Both the position numbers and the translations under genes were made by a program. A stretch of DNA of 64,000 nt from Xanthostigma xanthostigma (taxonomy: Eukaryota; Arthropoda; Insecta; Raphidioptera; Raphidiidae), in NCBI GenBank assembly GCA_963575645.1, contig OY754465.1, forward strand, positions 44,480,401 to 44,544,400, written 5' to 3'. Below the pieces are notes generated by a model, which was given only the letters and a program-made list of their open reading frames with translations, was not told the origin of the DNA and searched no databases. Positions 45,796 through 56,550 of this stretch are shown here, one piece after another. Every line of letters starts with the position of its first letter. Within the stretch, counting starts at the first letter, position 1.

Positions 45796-46581
45796 TAGGC
45801 CCCACTCACGATCAAACTTCATGCCACAGTTCAGTGTTCAGTGAAGTTGGACCGATTAATCGAAAGACTGACTGGCACCACACACAGTTCATGCAAACTG
45901 CTCAGTTTTTAAAATTTTTTGTGTTCAGTTTGGTTCAGTTGTTGGCATACACTCGTCGAGTATAGATATATAAAATATATATTATATACATACTATAATA
46001 TTATACTATAGATAACTAATAAGAACTAAATGAGTTATTTAAATGGTGAGGATTGGCTGTTCATAGCTGTGGGATTGTATTTAAAACAGAGAAATAAGAA
46101 AAAAAAAGAATATGGGTGAAAAATTGGTTAGAAATGCGTGATTCAAGAAGTCATGTTTATTTGATTAATGAATTACATCTTGAGCCGCTTGATTGGAATA
46201 ATTATTTACGAATGGATAAATTAACTTACAATTATTTACTGGCATTAGCTACCCCATTTATTAAGAACCAGGATACAAATATGCGAAAATCTATTTCTAC
46301 ACAAGAAAGACTTGCAGCAACATTGAGGTTTTTGGCTTCTGGTTGTACAAAACACAGAACTCCAAAAACTGAACTGAAAAAAACCCACACACACAGCAGT
46401 TTACTTGAACACTGAACACTGAACACTGAAGTCGTTCAAAAATCAAGATGCATTTGATGAGTTCATGCTTGACTTCAGTGTTGGTTTCAGTGTTTATTTG
46501 TCCCACACATTATCATGCTTCACTGAACTATAAGTTTGAACACTGAACTGTGGCATGAAGTTTGATCGTGAGTGGGGCCTA
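45796..46581 (+). mobile_element. Harbinger element inside X3, TAA TSD
   Basis: TIRs of about 45 bases (TAGGCCCCACTCACGATCAA and complement), TAA on both sides (45793-45795, 46582-46584). Contains a truncated transposase. Repeated gaacactgaac motifs lie near the right end. Confidence 0.9.
46027..46415 (+). pseudogene. Harbinger transposase N-terminal remnant
   Basis: A first frame (MSYLNGEDWLFIAVGLYLK, lysine run) changes frame near 46110 into WVKNWLEMRDSRSHVYLINE, LHLEPLDWNNYLRMDKLTYN and IKNQDTNMRKSISTQERLAA before TLRFLASG. The W..WL, LhELxLE, NYLRMD and the 'ISxxERLAATLRFLASG' block are diagnostic of the region before the Harbinger nuclease catalytic core. After ASG the sequence jumps to the right terminus, so the catalytic domain is deleted. 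Confidence 0.85.
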
Positions 46582-47171
46582 TAAGGTAAAGGGTTCAGTT
46601 TTTGGCGGTTTAAGAGTAACAGCTGAGGTTATATTACGATACCTAATATAAAATTCAATTTGAATAAATAATATTTTATATCATAAACAAGTTCAGAATT
46701 TCTAGATAAGGTCATATGAGCGAAATAATTATTTGAACCGAATTTTGACCTAAACTAGTACCATTCCACATTTATGAGTTGGAATGGTAAATGAAATATA
46801 GAAAATAGTATAAGATATTAAACAATCGTTAGAAATATACATATTTTAACATTTTATGGAGATGTCAACACATATAACCTACTTATTTTAGTTTTAAGTT
46901 AGGTTTAAGTACAGCTGTTTGGCTCAACTGTATCAGGAAAGCAATGTTGTGCGTTTTGACTACATCGCTGTTGGTAAATTGTAAAATGCCTGAAAATAAT
47001 GCGTCAGAACGAGATACACGTTCTTCTGTTCACATTTTGCCGGCATTTTATCAATTTGCCTGAATTGGTATAGTCATAACGGAAACTGCATTGTTCGCTC
47101 GCGTTTTGCCGGCTTTTTATAAAATGCCTAGACATTTTGTAAAAAGCCTAATTTTGCATTATGACTACGAC

Positions 47172-47569
47172 ATATATATACTTTTTCTTTTTCGCTGCAG
47201 CGTCCTTAAAAAACTGGCGTGTTTTATGTTGATTAGAAAACCGAATGTTGTCCCACTCTACAAACACTGTGTGTCCCACTCACAAAAAAAAACAAACGAA
47301 ACACGCGACGCCCACGCGACTACTTCACGTCCACATGTGTTAATGTTGTTACTGGTACACAACATTAATATTATGAATATATTAATTATATACATCTTTT
47401 ATATAGTATATATAAATATATTTCAACTGGGACATAGGTACAGATTTGTATTTTTGTACCGTTTTTTCATCTTTGAAATATTTGAGCGAAACCAGTTTTT
47501 GTAACAAAAAATAGTCAGAAAATAACCTTTAATATATTATTTTTCTAAAAACTAGATTGTTTTTCGCAT
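47172..47569. other. Unassigned DNA
   Basis: Nothing recognised. Confidence 0.4.
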
Positions 47570-47830
47570 TGGCGTAGCAAGAGGGGGGGGGGCAGGCAGG
47601 CTTCGCCCACCCTAGTATATTAATTGTTCACGTACAAATAACAAGATAAATCTACAATAATCTACATATTTTTTTTGTCGTAAAATTTCTCCAGAAAGTC
47701 GTGTTGATCGATTTCGCTTCTATGAACAGTTTTCAAATGTGAATGGCAGCTGGTAATGGTAATTGGTAGGTAGAGTTGAAAGTTTGGATTCTCTTAGGAT
47801 AAAATCGTTGCTACGCTTATGGTTTTTCGA
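47570..47830. mobile_element. Element family H, copy 2 (Helitron empty site)
   Basis: ttggcgtagcaagagggggg to cgttgctacgcttatgg, about 260 bp. Contains the uninterrupted cacgtacaaataacaagata that corresponds to the Helitron insertion point in copy 1. Confidence 0.75.
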
Positions 47831-48289
47831 TCAAAAAGATACCATTTGTGTGGTAAGTAGGATTTGTTATCGCTTTTCGAAGAGGGCAAACATCTATGCC
47901 CCCTGTAATCGACACCTAGAATCAAAATTCAACTTTTTATATTTCACGCCTATATTTGAGCATCCACACTTTGTATCTGTACCAAATTTCAATTTTTACG
48001 TCAAACAGTTTCAGAAAAAATTGCCTGTGATTACAGATGGTCAGATTCCGAAGTGATTTTCTAAGTGGTCTTTATGCACGAATGATAAAATAATAACTCA
48101 CTGCAATGGACATTTTTTGCGCTGATTTCTTATTGAATGTAGGTAGGAAAGGTAATAGTAGTTTTATTTTAAGTCGAGTTGTGATATTGTTCTAATAACG
48201 ATCGATTAGCGAGTTTTACCAGTCACACGAGTCATAAAAGCATTACAATCGAGATACATACTACATGTTTTGTGCGTGCCTCCTCTTTC
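47831..48289. other. Unassigned DNA
   Basis: A 97-codon frame at 47763-48056 starts in family H and continues into AT-rich sequence. It may contain LINE-tail debris but has no recognisable motif. Confidence 0.3.
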
Positions 48290-48480
48290 AGGTTTGGTGG
48301 TCAGTTATCAAACCACCTATTATAGATTTTTTAAAACATTAGTTCACACCATCTGTTGACAATTTGCAAATCAATTATGCGTTTTAAATTCCATGAACGC
48401 CTTAGGTGGCAATTATTTTTCATAATAAATAAACCCTAATTAAACTAGAAATGCAATTATTTTAATTATGAAATCATCTT
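48290..48480 (+). repeat. Repeat L, copy 1
   Basis: ggtttggtggtcagttatca through aataaataaaccctaattaa and accatggctga matches 61355-61580, where it lies inside the 60899-61696 element. Here no TIRs are visible, so it is a fragment. Confidence 0.6.
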
Positions 48481-48658
48481 GAAGAAACCATGGCTGATTT
48501 TTACTTCATAATAAGTATATAGGTAGGACGGGGGAATGGCGTTCACTTAAGGAAAACATGGTGTATTTTTTAAATTATTTATTATAAATCAAAATTAAGA
48601 AAAGTAACAAAGTCTTTAATTATCGAGTAATCAACAATTTAACAACAAAAGCATATAG

Positions 48659-49933
48659 GGTAATTCCGGGGGAGATGGCCCTACTAACTTTAAGGAGCTA
48701 TTGTGAAGGAACTAAGATGAATAAAATATTGAATTCTGCGGGAAACGAAACTTTAATTATAATTCTTACAGAACATTAACGAAATATTACTTTTAAATAA
48801 ACAAAAACAAGTAATTTTAAACTTTGAAAAAAAAGTAGAATTGGCCATCTCTCCCGGAGTATCCGGGAGTGATGGCCATAGTGGTCGGGAGAGATGGCCA
48901 GTACTTTATTTGCCTTTCCCTTTGCACTTAAGAGTTTTTAACTCCTTCTTTTTTTGATTCCCACACTTGGAAGACATGTTCTCGACCTGGCTGTAATTCT
49001 CATGAAGCTAGAACATGCAAACACTGCACTAAATCCAATCTTCAATTATTTTTTTTCTTATGATAGTTGTCACCACAACCTCTGCAGTTTTCATCCTCTC
49101 TGTCTTTAGTTTCACTTTCTGAGGTGTCACTGAAATCCATGAGAGCTTCTTCGCAACTGCCATCTGAGATACTGCGAATAGCCTTACATTTCTTGCTTTG
49201 CTTAAATGTGTCGGTCTTAATTTCTTTTTTGATTATCTTTGGTTTTCTAGATTTCTCTTCTTTTTCTTCTTTCTCTTTTTCTTTTATTTTTCGTTTTTAA
49301 TATGTTCTTTAGACGTCAAGAGGATGTCTACTTCCTTGACTCGTTTGCGGACTTTGTTGAGTTTTACGCAGGCAGTGGAGATTTTGTTGGTGTTGGTTGG
49401 TCCACCGTCTGTATGCCCGATATCTCTTTCATTAAGTGACTCAATGTCCTTACTAAAAGCGTGTTCCGGAATGGCACCTGGATTTAGGGAAGAAACTCCT
49501 GCTGCCTTGAATCCTGAAATTGCATTTTATGGCCATCTCTCCCGGAAAAAATGTGGCCATCTCTCCCGATTGTCCGGATGAGATGGTTACATTAGGTAAT
49601 TAAAGCAGCGTATAAATTTTTGATTAAATTTTGAGGTTAGGACACGTGAAAATGATTATCCTAACAAGGAAAGTACAAAAAAATAACAAAACTTTTAAAA
49701 CCCCTTTAAGATCACTTAATATGTCAAACCCTTAATTAATAACAAACATGTCTTAAAAATCAAAGTCAAATTACTCAACTTTCCTTTCTTTTTTTTACAC
49801 AAATCCACTAACACTTGTTGCTTGTTGTGAAATGAAGCAAACTATATTGAAAATAGTGCCATTTGTTTACTCTTAGTTAGACTTTTTTCTATTGGCCATC
49901 TCTCCCGTAAGGCCATCTCCCCCGGAATTACCT
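48659..49933 (-). mobile_element. pogo-type element B, nested, TA TSD
   Basis: TIRs GGGTAATTCCGGGGGAGATG and (complement) AGGTAATTCCGGGGGAGATG, TA on both sides. The uninserted sequence (gcgtgtatctttcacctact, complement strand) is at about 44143-44163 in copy 1 of element A. The repeated motif GGGAGAGATGGCC or its complement occurs near both ends and inside (48842, 48887, 49533, 49554, 49895), probably transposase binding sites. Confidence 0.9.
49060..49525 (-). pseudogene. pogo-like transposase C-terminus with zinc-finger-like tail
   Basis: The minus strand from 49523 reads AISGFKAAGVSSLNPGAIPE and HAFSKDIES, the typical end of the DDE domain in pogo/Jerky-type transposases (G.ratGi.p.NP.aip..aF). 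It continues through TNTNKISTACVKLNKVRKRV to a stop near 49283. A shifted frame then gives an acidic Lys/Glu linker, SDTSESETKDREDENCRGCG and DNYHKKK. Another gives EDWI(stop)CSVC and LHEN. CRGCGDNY...EDWIxCSVCxxxLHE is a PHD-like finger found at the end of some insect pogo-type proteins. At least two shifts and two stops disable it. Confidence 0.75.
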
Positions 49934-50181
49934 TATCTTTCACCTACTAGTAGGTAGTAGGAAAACATTATTAAAAAAACATGTTTGAGCGGCATTGCCC
50001 CTGACTTTGGGTAAATGCCGCTGACGCCAGCTGACTGTCCGTTTGCATCGCTGTCTATTAGAGGCCCCCTCCCCTCGCGCTTCACGCGACATGACGTATT
50101 GCTACGTTCCTTTTTGACAGAGTTACAGAGGTGAGCGCCATTACCCAGTGAGCGCCATTCCCCCTCCCTCCCCTACCTACC

Positions 50182-51060
50182 TATTTTTATATCTGACACT
50201 TGAGATTTGGATTGTTTACGAAAACAACGCCTACGTTACTGTCTCTGTTGCTCAGTGTGGATTTAAATGGCAACTAATAAATCGCATTTTTTTAATTTAC
50301 CTTACTCACTAGTCAAAAAGATCATTTTCACTACCACTATAGGCTGTCTGCACGAAGCCTACTAGCGCCGCTAGTGGGTAATAGAGAATTATTGAACTCA
50401 CTTTTTATGGTAATCGCAACATGTTTTTAAGGTGATAAGTCAAAAACTTTAGTTGGTCATGATGTGTAAAAAAAATGTAATAAGAAAAACTGATGTTAAT
50501 TTGTCTACACTGACTGGAACGTCAAATTAGGGTGCCAATGGTGTTTATTTTACTTAAATCGCCATCAGCGCAACAGCCCGGAACACAACAAGCATTTCCA
50601 GATCGCTTAGTTTTCCTATGTTTTCTTTGTATTTAAAAAATTTCATAAAATTATAACTATTGTCACATTTAATAAATATTGCTCACTGATATACGTAAAA
50701 TTGGAGTTCGAAGTTTCCCCTAGTGCTTACCACAAACGCTCGCATCGAAAAATTTGTAACTTCGCCTCCCTGCATATAGCTCATACAGGCGCATGAAAAG
50801 CAACTATTTTATAAATTGTCGTGTAAAAAAAAACTATCCTTTTTTGAAGTCGGTTCATTGTTTTTAAGGTTCCTTTTTTGCAAATCAGTCTGTATATTAT
50901 TTATTGTCCAACAACGTACGTTGTTTATATCGTAAATATTTCAGCATCATGTAAAAATATCGCTATACACATACTTAACAGGTGTGTGTCACATGATCTA
51001 CATATCGAGTAAATCAATGCAAAGCGCTTTGTTTTGCTGCCATTATCTGACGATCACAGA
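50182..51060. other. Mostly unassigned DNA
   Basis: No gene seen. A small palindromic hit tagcgccgctagtgggta at about 50368. Confidence 0.4.
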
Positions 51061-51109
51061 ATTTTAATATTTTTGTATATAGAGAGATCCATTTAGGCAA
51101 TTTTTCGGA

Positions 51110-51370
51110 GAATTCAAACTGAAAAAGTTAGATCTCGGAAATTTTGCTTTCCAAATTTTCTAAATAAAATTAAAATCTGGAAAAATAATATGTGATAAAA
51201 AATGATGTCAGCAACCGATAAAAAATTACGGTGATTGTCCAATCACCATAGCTAACGCATTAAAAAAATAATTTTTTTTTAACATGACGCACTTCAAATT
51301 AAAATCTGGAAAAATTATATGTGATGAAAAATGTTGTCAGTAATCTATGCAATAGTCTGGTAGGTAGTGC
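51110..51370 (+). repeat. Direct repeat of about 130 bp
   Basis: aaattaaaatctggaaaaat.atatgtgat.aaaaatg.tgtcag occurs twice (about 51166 and 51297). Confidence 0.6.
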
Positions 51371-51639
51371 ACGAAATAAAAATCAGTTAAATATTTGATA
51401 ATAACTCGATTTTTTTTACGTAGGTTATACCTATGTTTAGTTTTGCAGCCTTTTCAATGAAAGAACTTATTGGTTTCTATGTCTTGTTAAATTTTCAGTC
51501 AATTAAGATTGGCCGTTCTAAAGTTATGAATTTTTTTAAAATATACTTGGATTAGCTCTCACTCTAATGGGGATTAGTTATTAAGAGCTGAAAATTTGAC
51601 ACAACTCTTATGGTCTTAATGTTAACATTTGATATATTA

Positions 51640-52250
51640 TGTATAAAAAAGAAAATAAAAATTCTGATATCGCGTGAGGTGACGCGGGTAATGGCTAGTA
51701 TTCAGTATGATATTTGCTAATCGTTGCCATGGCTTAGGTTACCTACATAATATGTTCCACGTTATGCTTAACTATAGTTTATTTCTGACAGATTTACAAA
51801 ACAAAAGAACAGCTGATTTTTTTTTATTTTCAAGATATTTTCGAAACTATAATAAAGTTTAGAAAAAACATTTTTTAACGAAACTTTCTTGAAAAAATAA
51901 ATACTTAGAATAATAAGCCGCTATGAAAAGTATACCATTATTATATAAAAAAACACACCGTTATAGCATATTATCTCTTCTGCGCATCGCCGATTTTCCC
52001 TAAAAACAATAAGACTCCTCATATATTTGCATACCAAACATTCTTTCAAAATTTGTTTTCAATACGTTCATCCGTTTAACTTGTATTGTACTCACAAACA
52101 GACGCACATAGTTTTTCCAAAAACATGTTTTTTGGATTCAGCTAGGGGAACCTCAAAACGAAAAGATATTGCAAAATTTTAAAATGTGATTTTTGACCTA
52201 AACTATAGGTACCTAAACTACCATTCCCCACTTGTGGGATGGAATGGTAA
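51640..52250 (-). repeat. Repeat R, copy 2, with Helitron-type terminus
   Basis: The left part has cgcgtgaggtgacgcgggta-atggctag: CGCG..CGCG hairpin about 10 bases before CTAG (51671-51698), as in a Helitron 3' end. From there on the sequence matches R copies 1 and 3 to accattccccacttgtggga. A 1-bp difference in the last motif distinguishes it. Confidence 0.65.
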
Positions 52251-52570
52251 AATCAGCCCAGTCGGTGCTTATATGCCCTATAAACTCACATGAGTTGAAG
52301 TGAGACGCAAATTGGACAGCCCTGTTAATTTTAACATTAACCATTTCTTAAGAGCGCCGTTAATTTTGATCCTCTTTTGTAAGCTGTAGAATTATCGGTC
52401 ATTGACCGTTCGGAAAATAGACGTTGGTGGTGGTATTTGGCGAAAAAGGAGATGCTCCACTCAACGGGGAGGTGAGAACTTTTCTGTGAAGTTTTAATTT
52501 ATTCTGTGTACAGCGACTGGCTGCAACTAATTTTTGCAGTGAGTCTTACCAAGTGACTCAAGGTATATAT
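52251..52570. other. Unassigned DNA
   Basis: Nothing recognised. Confidence 0.4.
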
Positions 52571-53321
52571 GTTACGGTCTATACCCGAATTCGGTCTATG
52601 GCCGAAATAAATGCGCAAAACTAGTTTTGACCAACGAATATTGCCCAAACCTGAAATATTACATTTAAACGAGTATTGAGTGTTATAAAATGAGCAAAAC
52701 TATTTTTGCGCATTTTCAATTGGACAAAACTAGTTCTGTTTATTTCTGAACGGACAATACTAGTATGGCGTCGGAATCTTCTTTGCGTTTTTTAATTAAC
52801 TTTTCCACATCAACGATACTAATATTATATTAAAGTGATTTATTCTTCTGTATTGTTTAGCAGACAGAGGTTTTAATTCAGCTTTCAACAAATTTGATTT
52901 CTTAACCTCACTTAGTGTAGTAAGGTAATTATGTTTCGTCATAAAATTATGTTTCAGAAGCCTCCAATAACCGAACTAGTTGAGACTCGAATTCACCTTG
53001 CATTTTTACTTAATTATTACACTGAATATCTCACCATTATGTTAATTATAACATTCAGGAGAACAATTCAATAAGTAAACAAGAACCCTCCTTTTATTCG
53101 GGTTCGGGCGTAGATGAAACAAGCAGAACTAGTATTGTCCGTTCAGAAATGGACAGAACTAGTTTTGTCCAACTGAAAATGCGCAAAACTAGTATTTCTC
53201 ATTTTATAACACTCAATACCCGTTTAAATGTAAAATTTCGGGCTTGGGAAATATTCGTTAGTCAAAACTAGTTTTGCGCATTTATTTCGGTCATTGACCG
53301 AATTCGGGTATAGACCGTAAC
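52571..53321. mobile_element. Element X2 in an (AT)n tract, 200-bp TIRs
   Basis: Ends GTTACGGTCTATACCCGAAT and its complement. The arms of about 200 bases contain at least six AAACTAGTTTTG-like motifs (caaaactagttttgacc, actagttctgtttatttct). Preceded by aggtatatat and followed by atatatatat. No coding sequence in 751 bp. Confidence 0.85.
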
Positions 53322-53969
53322 ATATATATATATACATTCTTATTGCAACAAGCCAGTTACATTTTTCATATTTCATGTACATACCATATTATTATACTAT
53401 AGGTCTGCTGTGTTAGGTTTCACAACATATATTTCCCATTGCTGTGAGTATGCAAAATTGATTAAACTAGGGTATAATTGTTGACGCGAAGAATTTACAT
53501 GTGAACGTAATTAAATATAAAATTGTTAATTGTGCGCGCCGACAGGCAGAGATAGAGAGCCGTTCCTCCCTGAGAATTATGAATTACTGAACAGTTTATT
53601 AACAGGCAGGAGAGTAAAATAATAACTCATTCAGTGCGAAAGTGAAAATTTCGGGTTTTAATTTCGACGATGCCATCGTTTGGAAATATTATATTTTATA
53701 TTTAGATACGAAATTTTCAAATTAAAATTAATAGCACCTGGGCGAAGCCGGAACAGGTAGCTTAATGATACGCAGCCTGTAATGTAAGCCAGAATGTATA
53801 TTATGTATATTCAAAATTTCATTGAAATCCATTCAGCCGCTTAAGCGTGAAAAAAGAACAACTAAACATATACATTTTCATTTTATCCACATCACATATC
53901 TAATATGGGCTTTTGTCCTTACCATGTATTAAAATCACTAAGAAATCGACTAATATAAAGAGGAAACGT
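53322..53969. other. Unassigned DNA
   Basis: A Helitron-tail-like fragment (cacctgggcgaagccggaac) lies at about 53729-53755. Otherwise nothing recognised. Confidence 0.4.
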
Positions 53970-54490
53970 TTGTTTGTCGGAGATTATCTCAGAAACTACT
54001 GAACCAATTTTAATTTTTTTTCACTGTACGATAGGCGATCCTTTACTTTAGGACATAGGCTATAAACTGGCAGGCCCGGCTTCGTCCGGGCAAATATCAG
54101 GAGTACCTAATCTTAGAAACTATTTAACCGTTTGCAAATTTTTTTCACGGTTCGATAGGTGATACTTTGCTTTGGGATACAGTCTATAATAACTGGCCGG
54201 CCTGGATTCACCCGGGTGAAAATGGGGAATAAACTCAGAAACTATTTAAGCGATTTCAATTTTTTTTCAGCTGTTCGATATTTGATACTTTGTTTTAGGG
54301 CATAGGCTATAAACTGACGGGCCCGGCTTCGTCCGAGTGAAAATCGGGGATTATCTTGGAAACTACTGAACCGATTTAAAAATATTTTGTTCTGTTTGAT
54401 AGGTGATACCTAATTTGCTTTCAGGAACTTAGGCTATAATAACTATTGGGCTCGACTGCGTCTGGATTAAAATCGGATTGAATTCGCTTT
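53970..54490 (+). repeat. Four diverged tandem units of about 124 bp
   Basis: Each unit has 'ctcagaaactact.aaccgatttc', 'tcg.taggtgatactttgcttt', 'ggacataggctataa' and a closing 'ggcccggcttcgtccgggtgaaaatcggg'. The closing blocks are near 54074, 54199, 54321 and 54446. Looks like a repeated Helitron head/tail module. Confidence 0.75.
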
Positions 54491-54824
54491 ACCTATAGTA
54501 GATACTTATAAAAGATTCTTTAGGCATTAGTTAGATATACATTATTAGCTTGAGCCAACGTGGTATTTTCATTATGTAGATATAATGTCAAACATATCGT
54601 ATTTTTTCCAAATTTGAGTGTAAATAAAAAATTAAATAAAACTTACTAGTAAAACCGAAGCAATCACTTGACAGATTGTTAAACTGTCAGTTTTCATTTG
54701 TTTCAACAAATTTTGTTTTACACTACACACTCTGCTCAGTATAAATAACGTATATAATCAATTTTGATCAGTTTCGTAACGTTGTTTTCATTCAGATATA
54801 GAATATAATACATCAAATTAATAA
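54491..54824. other. Unassigned DNA
   Basis: Nothing recognised. Confidence 0.4.
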
Positions 54825-55055
54825 GAAAAATAAAATATAGTTTAAAAAAAACTAAAAAACACGCTTTATATCGGACTAAAAAGTAAAAAATAATTGTTTT
54901 AAAATAAGCTTAAAAAGCGTTGGGCGCTCGATGTACGAAAATGTGGAACAAAGCGCCCCACGCTTTTTAAGCTTATTTTAAAACAATTATTTTTTACTTT
55001 TTAGTCCGATATAAAGCGTGTTTTTTAGTTTTTTTTAAACTATATTTTATTTTTC
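54825..55055. repeat. Near-perfect hairpin, 104-bp arms, 23-nt loop
   Basis: Arms 54825-54928 and 54952-55055 are mirror images with about one mismatch (gcgttgggcgct versus gcgtggggcgct, complemented), loop cgatgtacgaaaatgtggaa-caa. Rich in A/T except the inner GGGCGCT. No copy elsewhere in the window. Confidence 0.85.
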
Positions 55056-55899
55056 ACTTTTTAGTTTGAGGATCTATAAAAGAATTTATTAATCCTGGGG
55101 GTCCTAATAAGGATAATGGGAAACTGTTATCAAATTATTGCATTGTCATCGGTCCTTGATACGTATGCAAAGTTTCAAATTAATCAGACTTCGGGAAATT
55201 GGTGAAAATTATGCTCAAAGATTCCGTTACGGACATACATACTTAGTTACAACCCAAACTAATATAAAGCGTATAATAAGCAGAATTCGAATATCTAAAA
55301 ATCCAAAATGACATCCATGAGAAAAACCGAAGTACCTAGATATCTAATATCTCATTATGTAGTGGATATAAAAAAATATACCCACGCCAATGAAGAGACC
55401 TTAAAAAGTTATCAAAAAATGGTTCAAGAAATTTTCAGATACATATCTTCATAAATAAAAAAGTTATGACCTGCAGTTTTCAAAAACGGCAATTTTCACT
55501 ATTTTCTAAATAAGTTCATAGCGTGTCAAAATTCAGTTGTTTTTTTTTGACGGGGCGTTAATGGGCCCAGTTTTCGGCACTACTTTGCCCATTTAGGTAA
55601 CTAACTTTCTATCTATACTAATAACAAAGTTACCCATGTTAGCCATAATGTTCATTTGGACACCCTGTATAGGTGCCTTTCAGAAAAATATTTAGGGTCA
55701 TTTTAAGAAATTCTTAATGAATATTTTGCTATTATATAAGGATCTGTTATATAGGTATCTATATTTAAATTTTAAATGACTCGAGACGCGTTGGAAAGTG
55801 AGCGAAAATCAAGTTGAATTTTTTTTTTATCTACAACACAAGTATTTTCAAGCGGGACTAATATACCTAAACGTATAAGCTAAAAAATTCCAGCCAATT
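55056..55899. other. Unassigned AT-rich DNA
   Basis: Nothing recognised. Confidence 0.4.
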
Positions 55900-56550
55900 G
55901 GGCGACGGGACCATTCCAACTTCAAAAATGTTGACATCTGATTATAATAAAGAAAATAAAATTTTTGATATCGTGTGAGGTGACGCGGGTAATCGCTAGT
56001 TTTCAATATATTTTCTATTCGTTGCCATAGTTATCTACATAATATGTTCCACGTCATGTAAACATTAATCAAAGCATGCCGAACTGTTTATTTCTGACAG
56101 ATCCATAAAACAAAAGAGCGATTGATTTTTTTTTATTTTCAAAATATTTCTGAAACTATAAAGTTTAGGAAAAAAATTTTTTAACAAAACTTTCTTGAAA
56201 AAATAAATATAATAATAATCCGTTATAAAAAGTATACCCTTATTAAGTATATAAAAAACACCTTTTTAGCATAGGTATATCTCTTCTGCGCATGCGCCGA
56301 TTTTCCCCAAAAACAATAGGGCTCTTTATATTTGCATACCAAACATCCTCCCAAAATTTAGTTTCAATCCGTTCATCCGTTTGACATGTATCGTGTTCAC
56401 AGACAAACAGACTAACAGACGCACAGGGATTTTTCAAAAATATGTTTTTTGGATTCGGGGGACCTCAAAACGGAAAGATATTGTGAAATTTTTGAAAAGT
56501 GATTTTTGACCTAAACTAGTAGGTACCATTCCCCACTTGTGGGTTGGAAT
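55900..56550 (-). repeat. Repeat R, copy 3 (Harbinger empty site)
   Basis: Minus-strand counterpart of 3565-5345 without the 1.1-kb insertion: the site reads gtctgttagtctgtttgtct on the complement (about 56400-56420). CTAG-type terminus at about 55990-56000. Confidence 0.7.

Larger units (their letters stand above)
45379..47171. mobile_element. Element X3 in an (AT)n tract, 230-bp TIRs, carrying a nested Harbinger
   Basis: Ends GTCGTAGTCATAATGCAAAA and its complement. The inverted arms extend about 230 bases with near identity (gccggcaaaacgcgagcgaa, gtgaacagaagaacgtgtat, taccaacagcgatgtagtca). Preceded by atatatat and followed by atatatata. The interior outside 45796-46581 is non-coding. An ORF at 47091-47504 merely overlaps the right arm. 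Confidence 0.85.
48522..50181 (-). mobile_element. pogo/CENPB-type element A, copy 2, split by element B
   Basis: Inverse orientation of 43709-44285: ggtaggacgggggaatggcg at the left, gccattccccctccctcccc at the right, flanked by TA. Without the 1275-bp element B, about 380 bp remain. The transposase fragment seen in copy 1 is mostly deleted here. Confidence 0.8.

Noticed and set aside
47091-47504. A 137-codon open frame, the longest in the window
   Set aside because: Its first third lies in the right terminal repeat of element X3 and the rest in AT-rich sequence. No domain, and composition is dominated by Ile/Phe/Tyr typical of chance frames.
49198-49581. A 127-codon plus-strand frame
   Set aside because: It is the antisense of the decayed pogo transposase on the minus strand, where recognisable motifs are found.
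53970-54490. CRISPR-like array
   Set aside because: Units are contiguous diverged tandem repeats of about 124 bp with no unique spacers, in a eukaryotic context.
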